In this document: in pieces, positions 45,932 through 54,979 of the stretch
Numbering within the stretch: the first letter of the stretch is position 1
How the letters are laid out: every line of letters begins with the position of its first letter
Assembly (NCBI RefSeq): GCF_000316195.1
Contig: NZ_JH994111.1
Span: 867,926 to 931,925, forward strand
Origin: Brachyspira hampsonii 30446
Lineage (GTDB): Bacteria > Spirochaetota > Brachyspiria > Brachyspirales > Brachyspiraceae
Length of the DNA stretch: 64,000 bases
Direction of reading: 5' to 3'
Notes under the pieces: model-generated
What the model saw: only the letters and a program-made list of their open reading frames with translations
Told to the model about the DNA's origin: nothing
The model's database searches: none
Translations under genes and position numbers: made by a program

Positions 45932-47647
45932 TTAAATATTATTTTTTGCATGTTCTAGCATTTCTTCGGCATGTTTGATGCTTGCTTCTGTGATTTCTTT
46001 TCCTGTTATCATTCTTGCTATTTCATTAACTCTCATACTATCATCAAGTTCTTCAATAGTTGATGTAACAATATCATCGCCTTCATTTTTTGTAACTTTA
46101 AAATGATTATTAGCATATATTGCAATTTGTGCCAAGTGAGTAACGCTAAGCACCTGTTTTCTTTTTGATAGAGCAGCTATTTTTTCGCCTATAACTTCAG
46201 CAATTCTCCCCCCAACACCTACATCTATTTCATCGAACACGCATGTTTCTGAATAATCTCCTAAAGAAAGTACATTTTTTAGTGAAAGCATTATCCTAGA
46301 TATTTCACCGCCTGATGCAATTTTTCTAAGAGGCTGAAACATACTCTGCTTATTCGGTGCTATTATAAATTCTATATTATCAATACCCGTAGAATTAGCT
46401 TTTATATTGGCACCGTCTATATTAAGTATACCATCATCATCTTCATCTAAAGTTATTTCAACATCAAATTTTGTAGACGACATTCCTAAATCATTCATTT
46501 CATTTTCTATTGCTTTTATAAAATCTTCTTTTCTATTATGTCTTATATCCGATATCTCTTTTGCAAGTACAGAAGTTTTTTTTCTTAGTTCTTCTATTTC
46601 TTTTTTTAAGTTTTCAATATCCTCTTCAGAGAAATTTAGAGATTCTAATTTTTCTTTAGATTCTTTGGCATAAGACATTATTTCTTTTATATTAGAACCG
46701 TATTTCTTTTTTAAGTTATTAATGAAGAAAAGTCTTTCATTAAGAGATTGAAGCTCTTCAGGATCAAATTTTGTTTTGGATCTTATTTCAGTTAAAACAG
46801 TTTTTATATCTTCAAGATTTAATGTTATGCCTTCTATTTGCGATGCAATATCTGAAAGTCTATTATCATATTTGGATATGCTTTGTAATGCCGAAATGCT
46901 TCTAGTTAATTTTATATAAGCTCCGGATTCGCTTCCGAATATATCTTTATTAATAGAAGAAAGAGATGAAGCTATGCTTTCTGCATTTGACATCATTGTA
47001 ATATCATTTTTTATATCTTCATCTTCATTTGGCTTTAATTTAGCTTTTTCTATTTCATCTATTGCATATTCTAAAAAAGATTTTTCTTTTAAAATATTGT
47101 TTTTATTTTGATATATTTCATTATATTGTTTTATTAATTTTATGAGTTTACTATAATGATTTTTATAATTTTCAAGTTTTTCATCAATATTTAAATAACT
47201 GTCATAAAAGTTTAAATGATTTGCCGGATTAAAAAGAGACTGATGTTCATGCTGTCCATGTATATCTACTATCAAATCTCCAAGTTCTTTTAATTCAGCT
47301 ACTTTAACACCTACATTATTGATGAAAGATTTGCTTTTTCCGTCTTTTGTGATTTCTCTTTTTATATTAAGCTCATCATTATTTATTTCTATATTCCATT
47401 CTTTTAATTTATTTTTTACAATATCTGCAGATGACTGAAGATAAAAATTTCCTGAAACTATTAATCTGTCTCCATTAGCTCCAACCATTCTAGTAGAACC
47501 TTTTTCACCTGTTATAAGCTCTAATGCACTGATTATAATGCTTTTTCCTGCTCCTGTTTCACCTGTAAGTACATTGAAACCGCTGCTGAAATTTATTTTT
47601 AATTTATCTATTAATACAAAATTTCTAATTTCTAGATATTTAAGCAT
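45932..47647 (-). CDS. recN: DNA repair protein RecN
   Basis: An SMC-like ATPase for double-strand-break repair. The N-terminal LEIRNFVLIDKLKINFSSGFNVLTGETGAGKSI (Walker A about 30-37), a long coiled coil (about 150-350), and the C-terminal FDEIDVGVGGRIAEVIG with LSVTHLAQIA complete the head. The length of 571 aa is normal. Its ATG overlaps the stop of nadK (TAATG), so it depends on translation through that gene. Confidence 0.95.
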   Translation of the reverse strand: MLKYLEIRNFVLIDKLKINFSSGFNVLTGETGAGKSIIISALELITGEKGSTRMVGANGDRLIVSGNFYLQSSADIVKNKLKEWNIEINNDELNIKREITKDGKSKSFINNVGVKVAELKELGDLIVDIHGQHEHQSLFNPANHLNFYDSYLNIDEKLENYKNHYSKLIKLIKQYNEIYQNKNNILKEKSFLEYAIDEIEKAKLKPNEDEDIKNDITMMSNAESIASSLSSINKDIFGSESGAYIKLTRSISALQSISKYDNRLSDIASQIEGITLNLEDIKTVLTEIRSKTKFDPEELQSLNERLFFINNLKKKYGSNIKEIMSYAKESKEKLESLNFSEEDIENLKKEIEELRKKTSVLAKEISDIRHNRKEDFIKAIENEMNDLGMSSTKFDVEITLDEDDDGILNIDGANIKANSTGIDNIEFIIAPNKQSMFQPLRKIASGGEISRIMLSLKNVLSLGDYSETCVFDEIDVGVGGRIAEVIGEKIAALSKRKQVLSVTHLAQIAIYANNHFKVTKNEGDDIVTSTIEELDDSMRVNEIARMITGKEITEASIKHAEEMLEHAKNNI

Positions 47648-48517
47648 TATCTACCCCAATTAAGTTTATTCCTAAGTATATCATAAAACAGCCTGTTTGC
47701 ACTTTGAAATATATAGCAGTTCTTATTACTTATTTTTGCTTTTATTTTATCATTATTTTTAAACTGACATATATCATATCCGTCTACTGTTATCATAGCC
47801 TTTAATGATTTTTGTGTCAATTCCAATTCTATATTATCATTCTTAGGAATAACAAGCGGTCTGAAAGTTAATGAATGAGGTGCTATAGGTACAAAAGACA
47901 TAGCATCAATTGTTGGGGCAAGTATAGGACCTCCTGCACTTAAAGCATAAGCAGTTGAACCTGTAGGGGTTGCTATTACAACGCCATCTCCCACTATTGA
48001 AGATATTAGTTTACCTGATATTATAATATTTATATGTATTGCTCTGCCGTCGCATTTACTTAGAACTAATTCATTAACAGCAAGATGTTCTCTATATGTA
48101 TCTTTTTCTTTTGAATAAACACTTATAGATAATAATGTTCTAGGCTCTATTTCATATAATGTTTTTTTATTTTCAAAATATTCTTCTAATATTAAATATG
48201 CTTCTTCAGGAGGTATTTCTGAGATAAAACCTAATGTACCGTTATATATTGGAAGAACAGATATATCATATTTTATTGCTATTTTTAAAGCTGAAAGTAA
48301 TGTACCATCTCCGCCTATAGATATCAGCATTGATACATTTTTTAATTCTTTTGCTGCTTTTTTTTACATTATTATAAGATGATATATCATAATTTATTAT
48401 TATAGCTTCTATATTATATTTTTTAATTATAGTATTTATTTTTTTTAAAATTACATCAGTATCAGTTCTAAGAACATTAACTATGATTCCTATTTGTTGC
48501 TTTTTACTGTTATTCAT
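47647..48517 (-). CDS. nadK: NAD kinase, frame broken in an A8 tract
   Basis: NAD kinase makes NADP from NAD and ATP. The first frame, from ATG 48517 (KKQQIGIIVNVLRTDTDVIL ... YNNVKK), gives way at the A8 tract (T8 on the plus strand, 48358-48365) to the second (AAKELKNVSMLISIGGDGTL ... GDGVVIATPTGSTAYALSAG), which ends at 47647. Seven A would give one 289-aa frame with all motifs in place. As it stands, the first frame reads 83 residues and stops. Because the enzyme is normally essential, transcriptional slippage, programmed frameshifting or a sequencing error is more likely than loss. recN starts at its stop codon. Confidence 0.85.
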
Positions 48518-48559
48518 AATTATTAATTAATTTAATTAAAAATAAAAAAATATTAATTA

Positions 48560-48588
48560 ATTATAACAAACAGTTATTAATATATCAA
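48560..48588 (-). promoter_or_regulatory. Promoter of nadK-recN
   Basis: On the minus strand TTGATA (48588-48583), 17 nt, TATAAT (48565-48560). A start near 48553 leaves about 36 nt before ATG 48517; no ribosome site is obvious. Confidence 0.6.
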
Positions 48589-48632
48589 GTTGTATATTGA
48601 TAATTTTTTATTTTTATAATAAACTACTTATT

Positions 48633-49379
48633 ATGATATTATTTAGTTTAATTTATTTTTTATTAAGTTTTATTTTTACATTATTGTGTATAATTGCAGC
48701 CTTTTCAATTTATCCTTTTATCAGGTTATTTTCCAAGAGTAAAGCTTCGCAATATGTTCATACTATGGCTAAATTTTGGGGTAGAATGCTTATGAAAATG
48801 GCATTTATTTCTTTTAACATAGAAGGAAAAGAAAATTATGATCCTAATAAAACTTACTTATTAGCTCCTAATCATCAAAGTGCTTTTGATATATTTGCAT
48901 GCTTTAGTATATTTAAAAATTCTTTTGCATTTGTGTCAAAGGATACTTATGGAAAAGTACCTTTAATTGGTTTTGGTATGTCTCTTGCCAATTATATATT
49001 TGTTAAAAGAGGTACGGTTGGTGCTGTAAAATCTATAGATGATATGGAAAACAGATTAAGAAATAATATAAGTATAGTTATTTATCCTGAAGGAACAAGA
49101 AGTGCTACAGGAGAAATAAAAAAGCCTAAAAGGGGGATATTAAAAATATCAGAAAGATGCCCAGATATACCTGTTCTTCCTGTTGTTATATATGGTACTA
49201 GAGATATTATGAAAGCCAGAAGCATTAAGATTGTTCCATTTAAAAAGATAACTGTGAGATTTTTAGAGCCTTTCTACTTTAAAGATATAAATGGTGATGA
49301 TAATGATAAATTGGATTATTGGTATGATATTATGAGTAAAAATTATAATGAATTAAGAGATAAACTAATATCAAATTAA
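48633..49379 (+). CDS. plsC: 1-acyl-sn-glycerol-3-phosphate acyltransferase
   Basis: A membrane enzyme of phospholipid synthesis that adds the second acyl chain. It has an N-terminal membrane segment and the acyltransferase motifs NHQSAFDIF (HxxxxD) and YPEGTRS, plus FVKRGTVGAV. The length is 248 aa from ATG 48633; the TTG 36 nt upstream has no support. A TATAAT at 48615-48620 puts +1 close to this ATG, so the leader is very short, and no ribosome site is visible. Confidence 0.88.
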   Translation: MILFSLIYFLLSFIFTLLCIIAAFSIYPFIRLFSKSKASQYVHTMAKFWGRMLMKMAFISFNIEGKENYDPNKTYLLAPNHQSAFDIFACFSIFKNSFAFVSKDTYGKVPLIGFGMSLANYIFVKRGTVGAVKSIDDMENRLRNNISIVIYPEGTRSATGEIKKPKRGILKISERCPDIPVLPVVIYGTRDIMKARSIKIVPFKKITVRFLEPFYFKDINGDDNDKLDYWYDIMSKNYNELRDKLISN

Positions 49380-49777
49380 GTTTTGACTATTGTACTTATT
49401 TTAAAAGTATTTTACAAGATTAAGTATCAAATTATTTAATTTTAAAATTATGATGCAATATTTTATATTTTGTATAAGATTCTGTTTTTAGTATATAAAT
49501 ATATAGTATTTTACTAAGTATATCCGAGTGTGTAGTATATGAGCTTATCATTACAGGCATCAAATGAAGACTTTATTATAATGCATAAAGGCTGCAAATA
49601 AGTAAATATTATTAAATGCAAGTCCATCAATTAATAAATAAAATTAGTTTTGAAAAAAATGTATTATTATAAATACAGATATTTTTATAAAATTATATAA
49701 ATAAAAGTTTTATCTGCTTATAATACTTTTATTCTATAATAAGATGTTAAAATGTATATATTATTTTTATGTCATAC
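49380..49777 (+). other. AT-rich gap before the hydrogenase gene
   Basis: No gene, RNA or repeat is recognised here; only short frames occur. Confidence 0.5.
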
Positions 49778-49805
49778 TTGAAAAAAATAATCTTCGTATT
49801 ATAAT
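49778..49805 (+). promoter_or_regulatory. Promoter of the hydrogenase gene
   Basis: TTGAAA (49778-49783), 16 nt, TATAAT (49800-49805). A TAGGAG site precedes the TTG start codon by 7 nt. Confidence 0.6.
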
Positions 49806-49864
49806 TATATCAATTATGCGTTTATATTAAACCAAAAATCACTTAAAAAATTAGGAGTATAAAA

Positions 49865-51337
49865 TTGAATATTAATAATAACGCTTCTCAGTTAAAAAAA
49901 GATATCTTGGTAAAGATTGCATTGATGTTTATTGAAGACAGGCTTGTAGAAGATATTGATAAATTACCTATAGAGATAATACCTAGAGATAGCAAATCTA
50001 TAAGATGCTGTATACACAATGACAGAGAGATAATAAAGAATAGAATTATGGCAAGACTTGGAATAAGTGTTGAGGGTAAAGAGGATAGCGGAATACCATT
50101 ATCCGGATATGCTAAATTAGCATTAGAAAGAGATAAACCTACTTGGCCTATGCTTACAGTTCTTGATGAGGCTTGCAATGCTTGTGTAAGGGCTAATTTT
50201 ATGGTAACTAATGCTTGTCAGGCTTGTTTAGCTAGACCTTGTATAGTTAATTGTCCTAAAGATGCTATAACAATACTAGATGAAAAAAGGGCACATATAG
50301 ACAGCAGTAAATGTATTAACTGCGGATTATGTTTAAAAAACTGTCCTTATCATGCTATTATTTATATACCTGTTCCTTGCGAAGAATCTTGTCCTGTTGG
50401 AGCTATTAATAAGAATGAGTATGGTAAAGAAGTAATAGATTATCATAAATGTATATTCTGCGGAAACTGTATGAGAGAATGTCCATTTGGTGCTATGATG
50501 GATAAGGGTCAGCTTATAGATGTTTTAAAGCATTTAAAGGCAGATGAAAAGGTTAATGTAATGTATGCACCTGCTATAGCTTCACAGTTTAATGCTAAGC
50601 CTGGACAATTAAAAAGTGCTTTATTAAAAATAGGCTTTAATAAGGTATGGGAAGTTGCTTTGGGGGCAGATGTTACATCCGATAAAGAGGCTGCTGAGTT
50701 TGAAGAGAGAATGGAAAGAGGGGATAAACTGATGACTACTTCATGCTGTCCTGCCTATGTAAAAGCTGTTAGAAAGCATGTACCTGAACTTATTCCTTGC
50801 GTATCTGAAACTAGAACCCCTATGCATTATACGGCTGAAATGATGCATAAAGATGATCCTGATGCTATTAATGTATTTATAGGACCTTGTCTTGCAAAGA
50901 GAAGAGAAGGTTTAGATGATGAGTTGGTAGATTATGGTTTATCTATGGAAGAGCTTGATGCTTTATTTATAGCTACAGGTACTGATGTATCAAAGGAGCC
51001 TGATTTGGATATAGAAACAGTTCCTACTGCTTCAGGAAGAAAATACGCTATGAGCGGCGGTGTTGCTGAGGCTGTTAAAGTAAGATTAAAACACCCTGAA
51101 AAATTAAAAGCTGCTGTGATTAACGGACTTGATAAAGAGGGTATGAAACAGTTAAAAGGTTATGGAAAAGTTCAGGCAGGAGAAACTCCTATTACTGCTG
51201 ATACTCCTAATCTTGTTGAGGTTATGGCTTGTAATGGCGGCTGTGTAGGCGGTCCTTGCGTAGTTAAAAATCCTAAGGCTGCTACTGTTCAATTGCAAAG
51301 ATATGCTGCAACAGGTAAGGAAGTAAAAAAAGACTAA
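49865..51337 (+). CDS. Group B-type [FeFe] hydrogenase (monomeric)
   Basis: An oxygen-sensitive hydrogenase-type protein (490 aa). The cysteine-rich N-terminal half holds several 4Fe-4S sites (CQACLARPCIVNC, CINCGLCLKNC, CIFCGNCMREC). H-cluster motifs are TTSCCPAYVKAV (L1, about 292), IGPCLAKRREG (L2, about 340) and EVMACNGGCVGGPC (L3, about 455), which match the group B1/B3 pattern rather than the classic group A. The start is TTG with TAGGAG upstream. Maturases HydE/F/G are not in this window. Its role, H2 formation or sensing, cannot be told. Confidence 0.85.
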   Translation: MNINNNASQLKKDILVKIALMFIEDRLVEDIDKLPIEIIPRDSKSIRCCIHNDREIIKNRIMARLGISVEGKEDSGIPLSGYAKLALERDKPTWPMLTVLDEACNACVRANFMVTNACQACLARPCIVNCPKDAITILDEKRAHIDSSKCINCGLCLKNCPYHAIIYIPVPCEESCPVGAINKNEYGKEVIDYHKCIFCGNCMRECPFGAMMDKGQLIDVLKHLKADEKVNVMYAPAIASQFNAKPGQLKSALLKIGFNKVWEVALGADVTSDKEAAEFEERMERGDKLMTTSCCPAYVKAVRKHVPELIPCVSETRTPMHYTAEMMHKDDPDAINVFIGPCLAKRREGLDDELVDYGLSMEELDALFIATGTDVSKEPDLDIETVPTASGRKYAMSGGVAEAVKVRLKHPEKLKAAVINGLDKEGMKQLKGYGKVQAGETPITADTPNLVEVMACNGGCVGGPCVVKNPKAATVQLQRYAATGKEVKKD

Positions 51338-51360
51338 TAGTTTTTGATAAATTATTAAAT

Positions 51361-51405
51361 AAAGGTAAAAGTCTTATTTTTTAGGCTTTTGCCTTTATTT
51401 TTATT
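51361..51405 (+). terminator. Terminator of the hydrogenase gene
   Basis: AAAGGTAAAAG (51361-51371) pairs with CTTTTGCCTTT (51386-51396, one G-T pair), followed by ATTTTTATT. The convergent ankyrin gene ends inside its tail. Confidence 0.75.
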
Positions 51406-52045
51406 ATTCCGCTAATAGTTTTTCTATGTTTTTTAAATTTCTTGCTTTGGCATAATATAGAGCATCATGTCCGTTTTTATCTTTGATAGTCTTGTCGGCT
51501 CCATGCTCCAATAGAATCTTAACTATTTCAGCATAATTTAAACTGTCATTGCCAACTATGGCAACTTCTAATAATGCTGTATATGATAAATGATTAATAT
51601 GATTAACATCTATATCAGTATTTTCAAGAAGAAATTTTACTGTTCCTAAATGCTCTTTTTCGCATGCTAGTATTAATGCATTTGATCCGAAAATATTTAA
51701 AACATTTCTCGTGTCAGCTTTTTTGTATATTAGTTTTATTATATTAAGCATTCCTCTTGAACTTGCATATAGAAAAGGAGAATTCAATTTCTCATCTTGT
51801 ATATTGACATTTGCATCATTATCAACTAAAAGTTTAACCATTTTTACATCATTTTTATATGCAGCTATCATTAAAGGAGTTCTTTTTCTTTCATCTTGTA
51901 AATTTATATTTATTCCCATTTCTATATATTCTTTTACAGACTTTATATCACCTCTATTTACAGCAGAAAAAAAATCTATTCTTGTATCAGCCAATAAAAT
52001 ACTGCCTATATATAAAGTAAATGCAAATACAAATGATAATTTCAT
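51404..52045 (-). CDS. Exported ankyrin-repeat protein (213 aa)
   Basis: A signal peptide (MKLSFVFAFTLYIGSILLADT) is followed by about five to six ankyrin repeats (DINLQDERKRTPLMIAAYKND, NVNIQDEKLNSPFLYASSRG, DVNHINHLSYTALLEVAIVG, GADKTIKDKNGHDALYYAKA). It is periplasmic or surface-located; the partner is unknown. ATG 52045 has AGGAG 6 nt upstream. Related in kind to the 524-aa ankyrin protein at 42037 but not adjacent. Confidence 0.85.
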   Translation of the reverse strand: MKLSFVFAFTLYIGSILLADTRIDFFSAVNRGDIKSVKEYIEMGININLQDERKRTPLMIAAYKNDVKMVKLLVDNDANVNIQDEKLNSPFLYASSRGMLNIIKLIYKKADTRNVLNIFGSNALILACEKEHLGTVKFLLENTDIDVNHINHLSYTALLEVAIVGNDSLNYAEIVKILLEHGADKTIKDKNGHDALYYAKARNLKNIEKLLAE

Positions 52046-52239
52046 AATTGCTCCTAGTATATTTTTATTATTTATTTATATAACAAATCTTTTTTTGATT
52101 AGTTTTATTAATATAGTTTAATTATAGTTTTTACAACTATATAAATATACATTGTAGTTTTTATTATATTTTTAATAATGATATTTAAAAAATATCCGAA
52201 TAAGTATTAAAGAATTATAATAATAACTGGGACTTGAAA

Positions 52240-53652
52240 ATGCATTATATAGGTTTTTTAATGGCTTTTGTTTTATATTTTGCAGCTAATTTAAATGCTG
52301 TTGTTTATGATGTTTTTTCAAACACAAATAATATTTATTATACTACATTAAATAATATTACTAATAGTTATATATTGAGTGATAGCGACTCGGCACTTAA
52401 TTATCTAAAAGGTGATACAGCTCTTGATTCTAGTATTTTACAGGGGCTTATATATAGTAAAGACATTAAAGCTATAAAAGGTGCTAATGGAGGAGATGCT
52501 ATATTCTTCCATAACATTAAATCTTATGTAAAAATAGATTATTATGTAGGAGATGGTACTCATAATTTTGATGGTACTATGACAAGTTTTACTTTAGAGT
52601 TTTATTTGAATCCTTATAAAATAAGAATGAACTCTCAGGTGTTATCAAAAACTGCTATATATAATGAAAATGGTGTTACAAAATCTTCAGGTATAAAAGC
52701 TAATATTGTTAATGGCAGATTAGTTTGGCAGTTTAATAATCTATTTTCCTATAATGGAGTATATACAAATGTTATATTATCTGAGGGAGAATATTTGAAA
52801 GAAAATGAATGGAGACATCATAGTGTAAGTTTCAATGCTTCTACAGGAAAATTAGTGAAATATATAGACGGACTTGAAGAGCAGGTTGTATATTTGACTA
52901 GTACCGGAGATGCAACAGGTTCTCCTTATAATATAGAGTTTGATAATATAAAATTGGATCCTTTATATTTAGGAAATGGCTTTATAGGCGGATTAGATGC
53001 ATTTTATTTTACGCCTCGTTATAAGCAGATTTTTAATTTATATAATTATACTTCAGACGGAGAGATAATAAGTAAAGTTATAGATTTTGGAAATATGAAT
53101 ACATTTATTGATTCAATAAATTATGCTGGAAATTCTACAAATGGAAGTTATATAGATTTGTATTATAGAACTTCAGATTATTATTTTGCTCCTGAAGATG
53201 TTAATATAGCTTGGGAGCCTTTAAAAAATTATACAAATATAATGACAAATACAATGACTAGATATATTCAGATTAGAGCGGTATTGAAGAGTAATGTTGA
53301 TAGAAATGTTACACCTATATTAAATAGTGTTTCTATAGATTATCATAATCCTGCAAAACCTTTGGTGCCTTCTAATTTAAGAGTTAATGTTGTAAGCGGA
53401 ACTTCTGTTATGCTAAGTTGGAATGGCTCTCATGAAAATATATCAGGATATAAAATTTATTATGGAACTAAATCAGGTGAATATAATGAAGCACAATATA
53501 CACCTATAGTAATAGAGAATGTACATGAATATACAATAGAAGGACTTGAAGAAGGAAAGGTTTATTATTTTACCGTTACAGCTATAGGCGGAGAGGGCGG
53601 AAATATAGAAAGCGGTTTTTCTGAAGAAGTTTATGTAAGACCAATTCAATAA
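52240..53652 (+). CDS. Exported LamG/FnIII-type protein
   Basis: A secreted or surface protein (470 aa). The signal peptide (MHYIGFLMAFVLYFAANLNA) is followed by a LamG-like region (TMTSFTLEFYLNPYKIRM ... WRHHSVSFNASTGKLVKYIDG, about 95-225), a linker, and a C-terminal FnIII domain (PAKPLVPSNLRVNVVSGT ... YYFTVTAIGG, about 375-470). The fold suggests binding of carbohydrate or protein. Start ATG 52240 with GGGA 7 nt upstream; a TTG 6 nt before is not supported. A TPR gene follows 14 nt later. Confidence 0.7.
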   Translation: MHYIGFLMAFVLYFAANLNAVVYDVFSNTNNIYYTTLNNITNSYILSDSDSALNYLKGDTALDSSILQGLIYSKDIKAIKGANGGDAIFFHNIKSYVKIDYYVGDGTHNFDGTMTSFTLEFYLNPYKIRMNSQVLSKTAIYNENGVTKSSGIKANIVNGRLVWQFNNLFSYNGVYTNVILSEGEYLKENEWRHHSVSFNASTGKLVKYIDGLEEQVVYLTSTGDATGSPYNIEFDNIKLDPLYLGNGFIGGLDAFYFTPRYKQIFNLYNYTSDGEIISKVIDFGNMNTFIDSINYAGNSTNGSYIDLYYRTSDYYFAPEDVNIAWEPLKNYTNIMTNTMTRYIQIRAVLKSNVDRNVTPILNSVSIDYHNPAKPLVPSNLRVNVVSGTSVMLSWNGSHENISGYKIYYGTKSGEYNEAQYTPIVIENVHEYTIEGLEEGKVYYFTVTAIGGEGGNIESGFSEEVYVRPIQ

Positions 53653-53666
53653 AAAGGAGTATGAAC

Positions 53667-54530
53667 GTGTCTACTAATACTAAAGCAATGAAATTAAGTA
53701 ATCTTGCCGAAGAATTATTAAAGAAAGGAGTAAATGAAGAGGCCATAGAAGCTTTGAAAAGAAGTATGAGATTAAGTACTTCTGATGATATGAAAGCATA
53801 TTTACAAGTGGCTGTTTCTTTATTTGAAAACGGAGATTATGAACATGCTAAAATATTTTTAAATACTTTTTTGGAATATTGGATGGCAGCAGAAGCCTAT
53901 TTTATTTTAGGGGCTATTGCTAAAAAAGAATATAGACTTGAAGAGGCTTTTGAACTTTATAGAAAAGGAATTACTTTATATACTTCATCAAATCTTAATC
54001 CTTATTATGAATTTTTATCTTTATGTACTATGCTTAAAGAAGAAGATAAAGGATTGGAAGCTGCTAAAAATGTACTTAAAATTAATGCTAAAGACAGAGT
54101 TGCTTTAGTTTATATGGCTAATTACTTCTTTAGAAATAAACTTTATAAAGAAGCTATGAATTTTTATAAGATATTAGTAGATAATAAATTGGCTGATCAT
54201 AATGATTATCATTATTATGGTGTTTGTTTGCATGAAATTAAAGATTATAAGAAGGCAGAAAATATGTATTTGCAGGCTTTAGCTATGTATCCTGTTGATA
54301 CTCCTGAAGTTTTAGCACTTAAAAACCTTAGAAGCAAAACTCTGAAAGATAATTATCCTAATTTGAAAGAAAGCAGAGAAAAGTATACAAATAAAATAAA
54401 AGAAAATCCTGAATCCAGTGATTATTTCCATTTAGGTAATATTGAATTTATTGATGGAAATTATGAAAAGGCTGCTGAATTTTATTCTAAAGCGAAAGAA
54501 GTTTATGAAGAGCAAGTTTGCATTTTATAA
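53667..54530 (+). CDS. TPR protein (287 aa)
   Basis: A soluble TPR scaffold with repeats such as KGVNEEAIEALKRSMRLSTS and RLEEAFELYRKGITLYTSS, and a last pair NYEKAAEFYSKAKEVYEEQ. The GTG at 53667 sits 7 nt after AAGGAG, while ATG 53661 is only 1 nt from it, so GTG is the likely start. It is the second gene of the LamG/FnIII unit. It could be a binding partner of the secreted protein or of envelope machinery; unknown. Confidence 0.75.
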   Translation: MSTNTKAMKLSNLAEELLKKGVNEEAIEALKRSMRLSTSDDMKAYLQVAVSLFENGDYEHAKIFLNTFLEYWMAAEAYFILGAIAKKEYRLEEAFELYRKGITLYTSSNLNPYYEFLSLCTMLKEEDKGLEAAKNVLKINAKDRVALVYMANYFFRNKLYKEAMNFYKILVDNKLADHNDYHYYGVCLHEIKDYKKAENMYLQALAMYPVDTPEVLALKNLRSKTLKDNYPNLKESREKYTNKIKENPESSDYFHLGNIEFIDGNYEKAAEFYSKAKEVYEEQVCIL

Positions 54531-54748
54531 TATAAGCTGTTAGTATTGCCTTTATATTTTTATTATATCTCCTGTATATATAATTTAATTTTAGATTAAT
54601 ATCTTAATAAATTTTTATATATCTATTTTATAAAATAAATTTTTTTATTTGTTTGTATTATATTTTATAATGAAAAATCCAAAAATATAATATAAAATTT
54701 CTTGCAAAAATATTATTTTATTTTATATTTCAATTTAATAATTATGAG

Positions 54749-54940
54749 TCTCTGACAAGTAAACTTGTCAGAGATTTTCGGCGAACAATTTTTATTAATT
54801 TTTAAAATAAAAATTGTAAGTGTCTAACAAGTTTACTTGTCAAAGTATTTATTTATAAATTATAATTAATACTAATTTTAAAGCTATAAACGAGCAGCTG
54901 ATAACTTTAGTTGTCAGCTCTTTTAAGCGAGTTTATAGCT
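54749..54940 (+). promoter_or_regulatory. Block of four stem-loops between two TPR genes
   Basis: TCTCTGACAAGT / ACTTGTCAGAGA (54749-54774), ACAATTTTTATT / AATAAAAATTGT (54785-54817), ACAAGT / ACTTGT (54827-54840), and a nested pair: outer AGCTATAAAC (54882-54891) / GTTTATAGCT (54931-54940) around inner AGCTGATAAC (54896-54905) / GTTGTCAGCT (54910-54919), then CTTTT. The first and the inner fourth have terminator character. The gap 54531-54748 is otherwise featureless. Confidence 0.6.
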
Positions 54941-54979
54941 AGCAATAATAAACAATTTTTATTAATTAAGGAAAGCATA

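Noticed and set aside
54911..54979. N-terminal extension of the 422-aa TPR protein
   Set aside because: The extension is encoded by the hairpin block; ATG 54980 has a good ribosome site.
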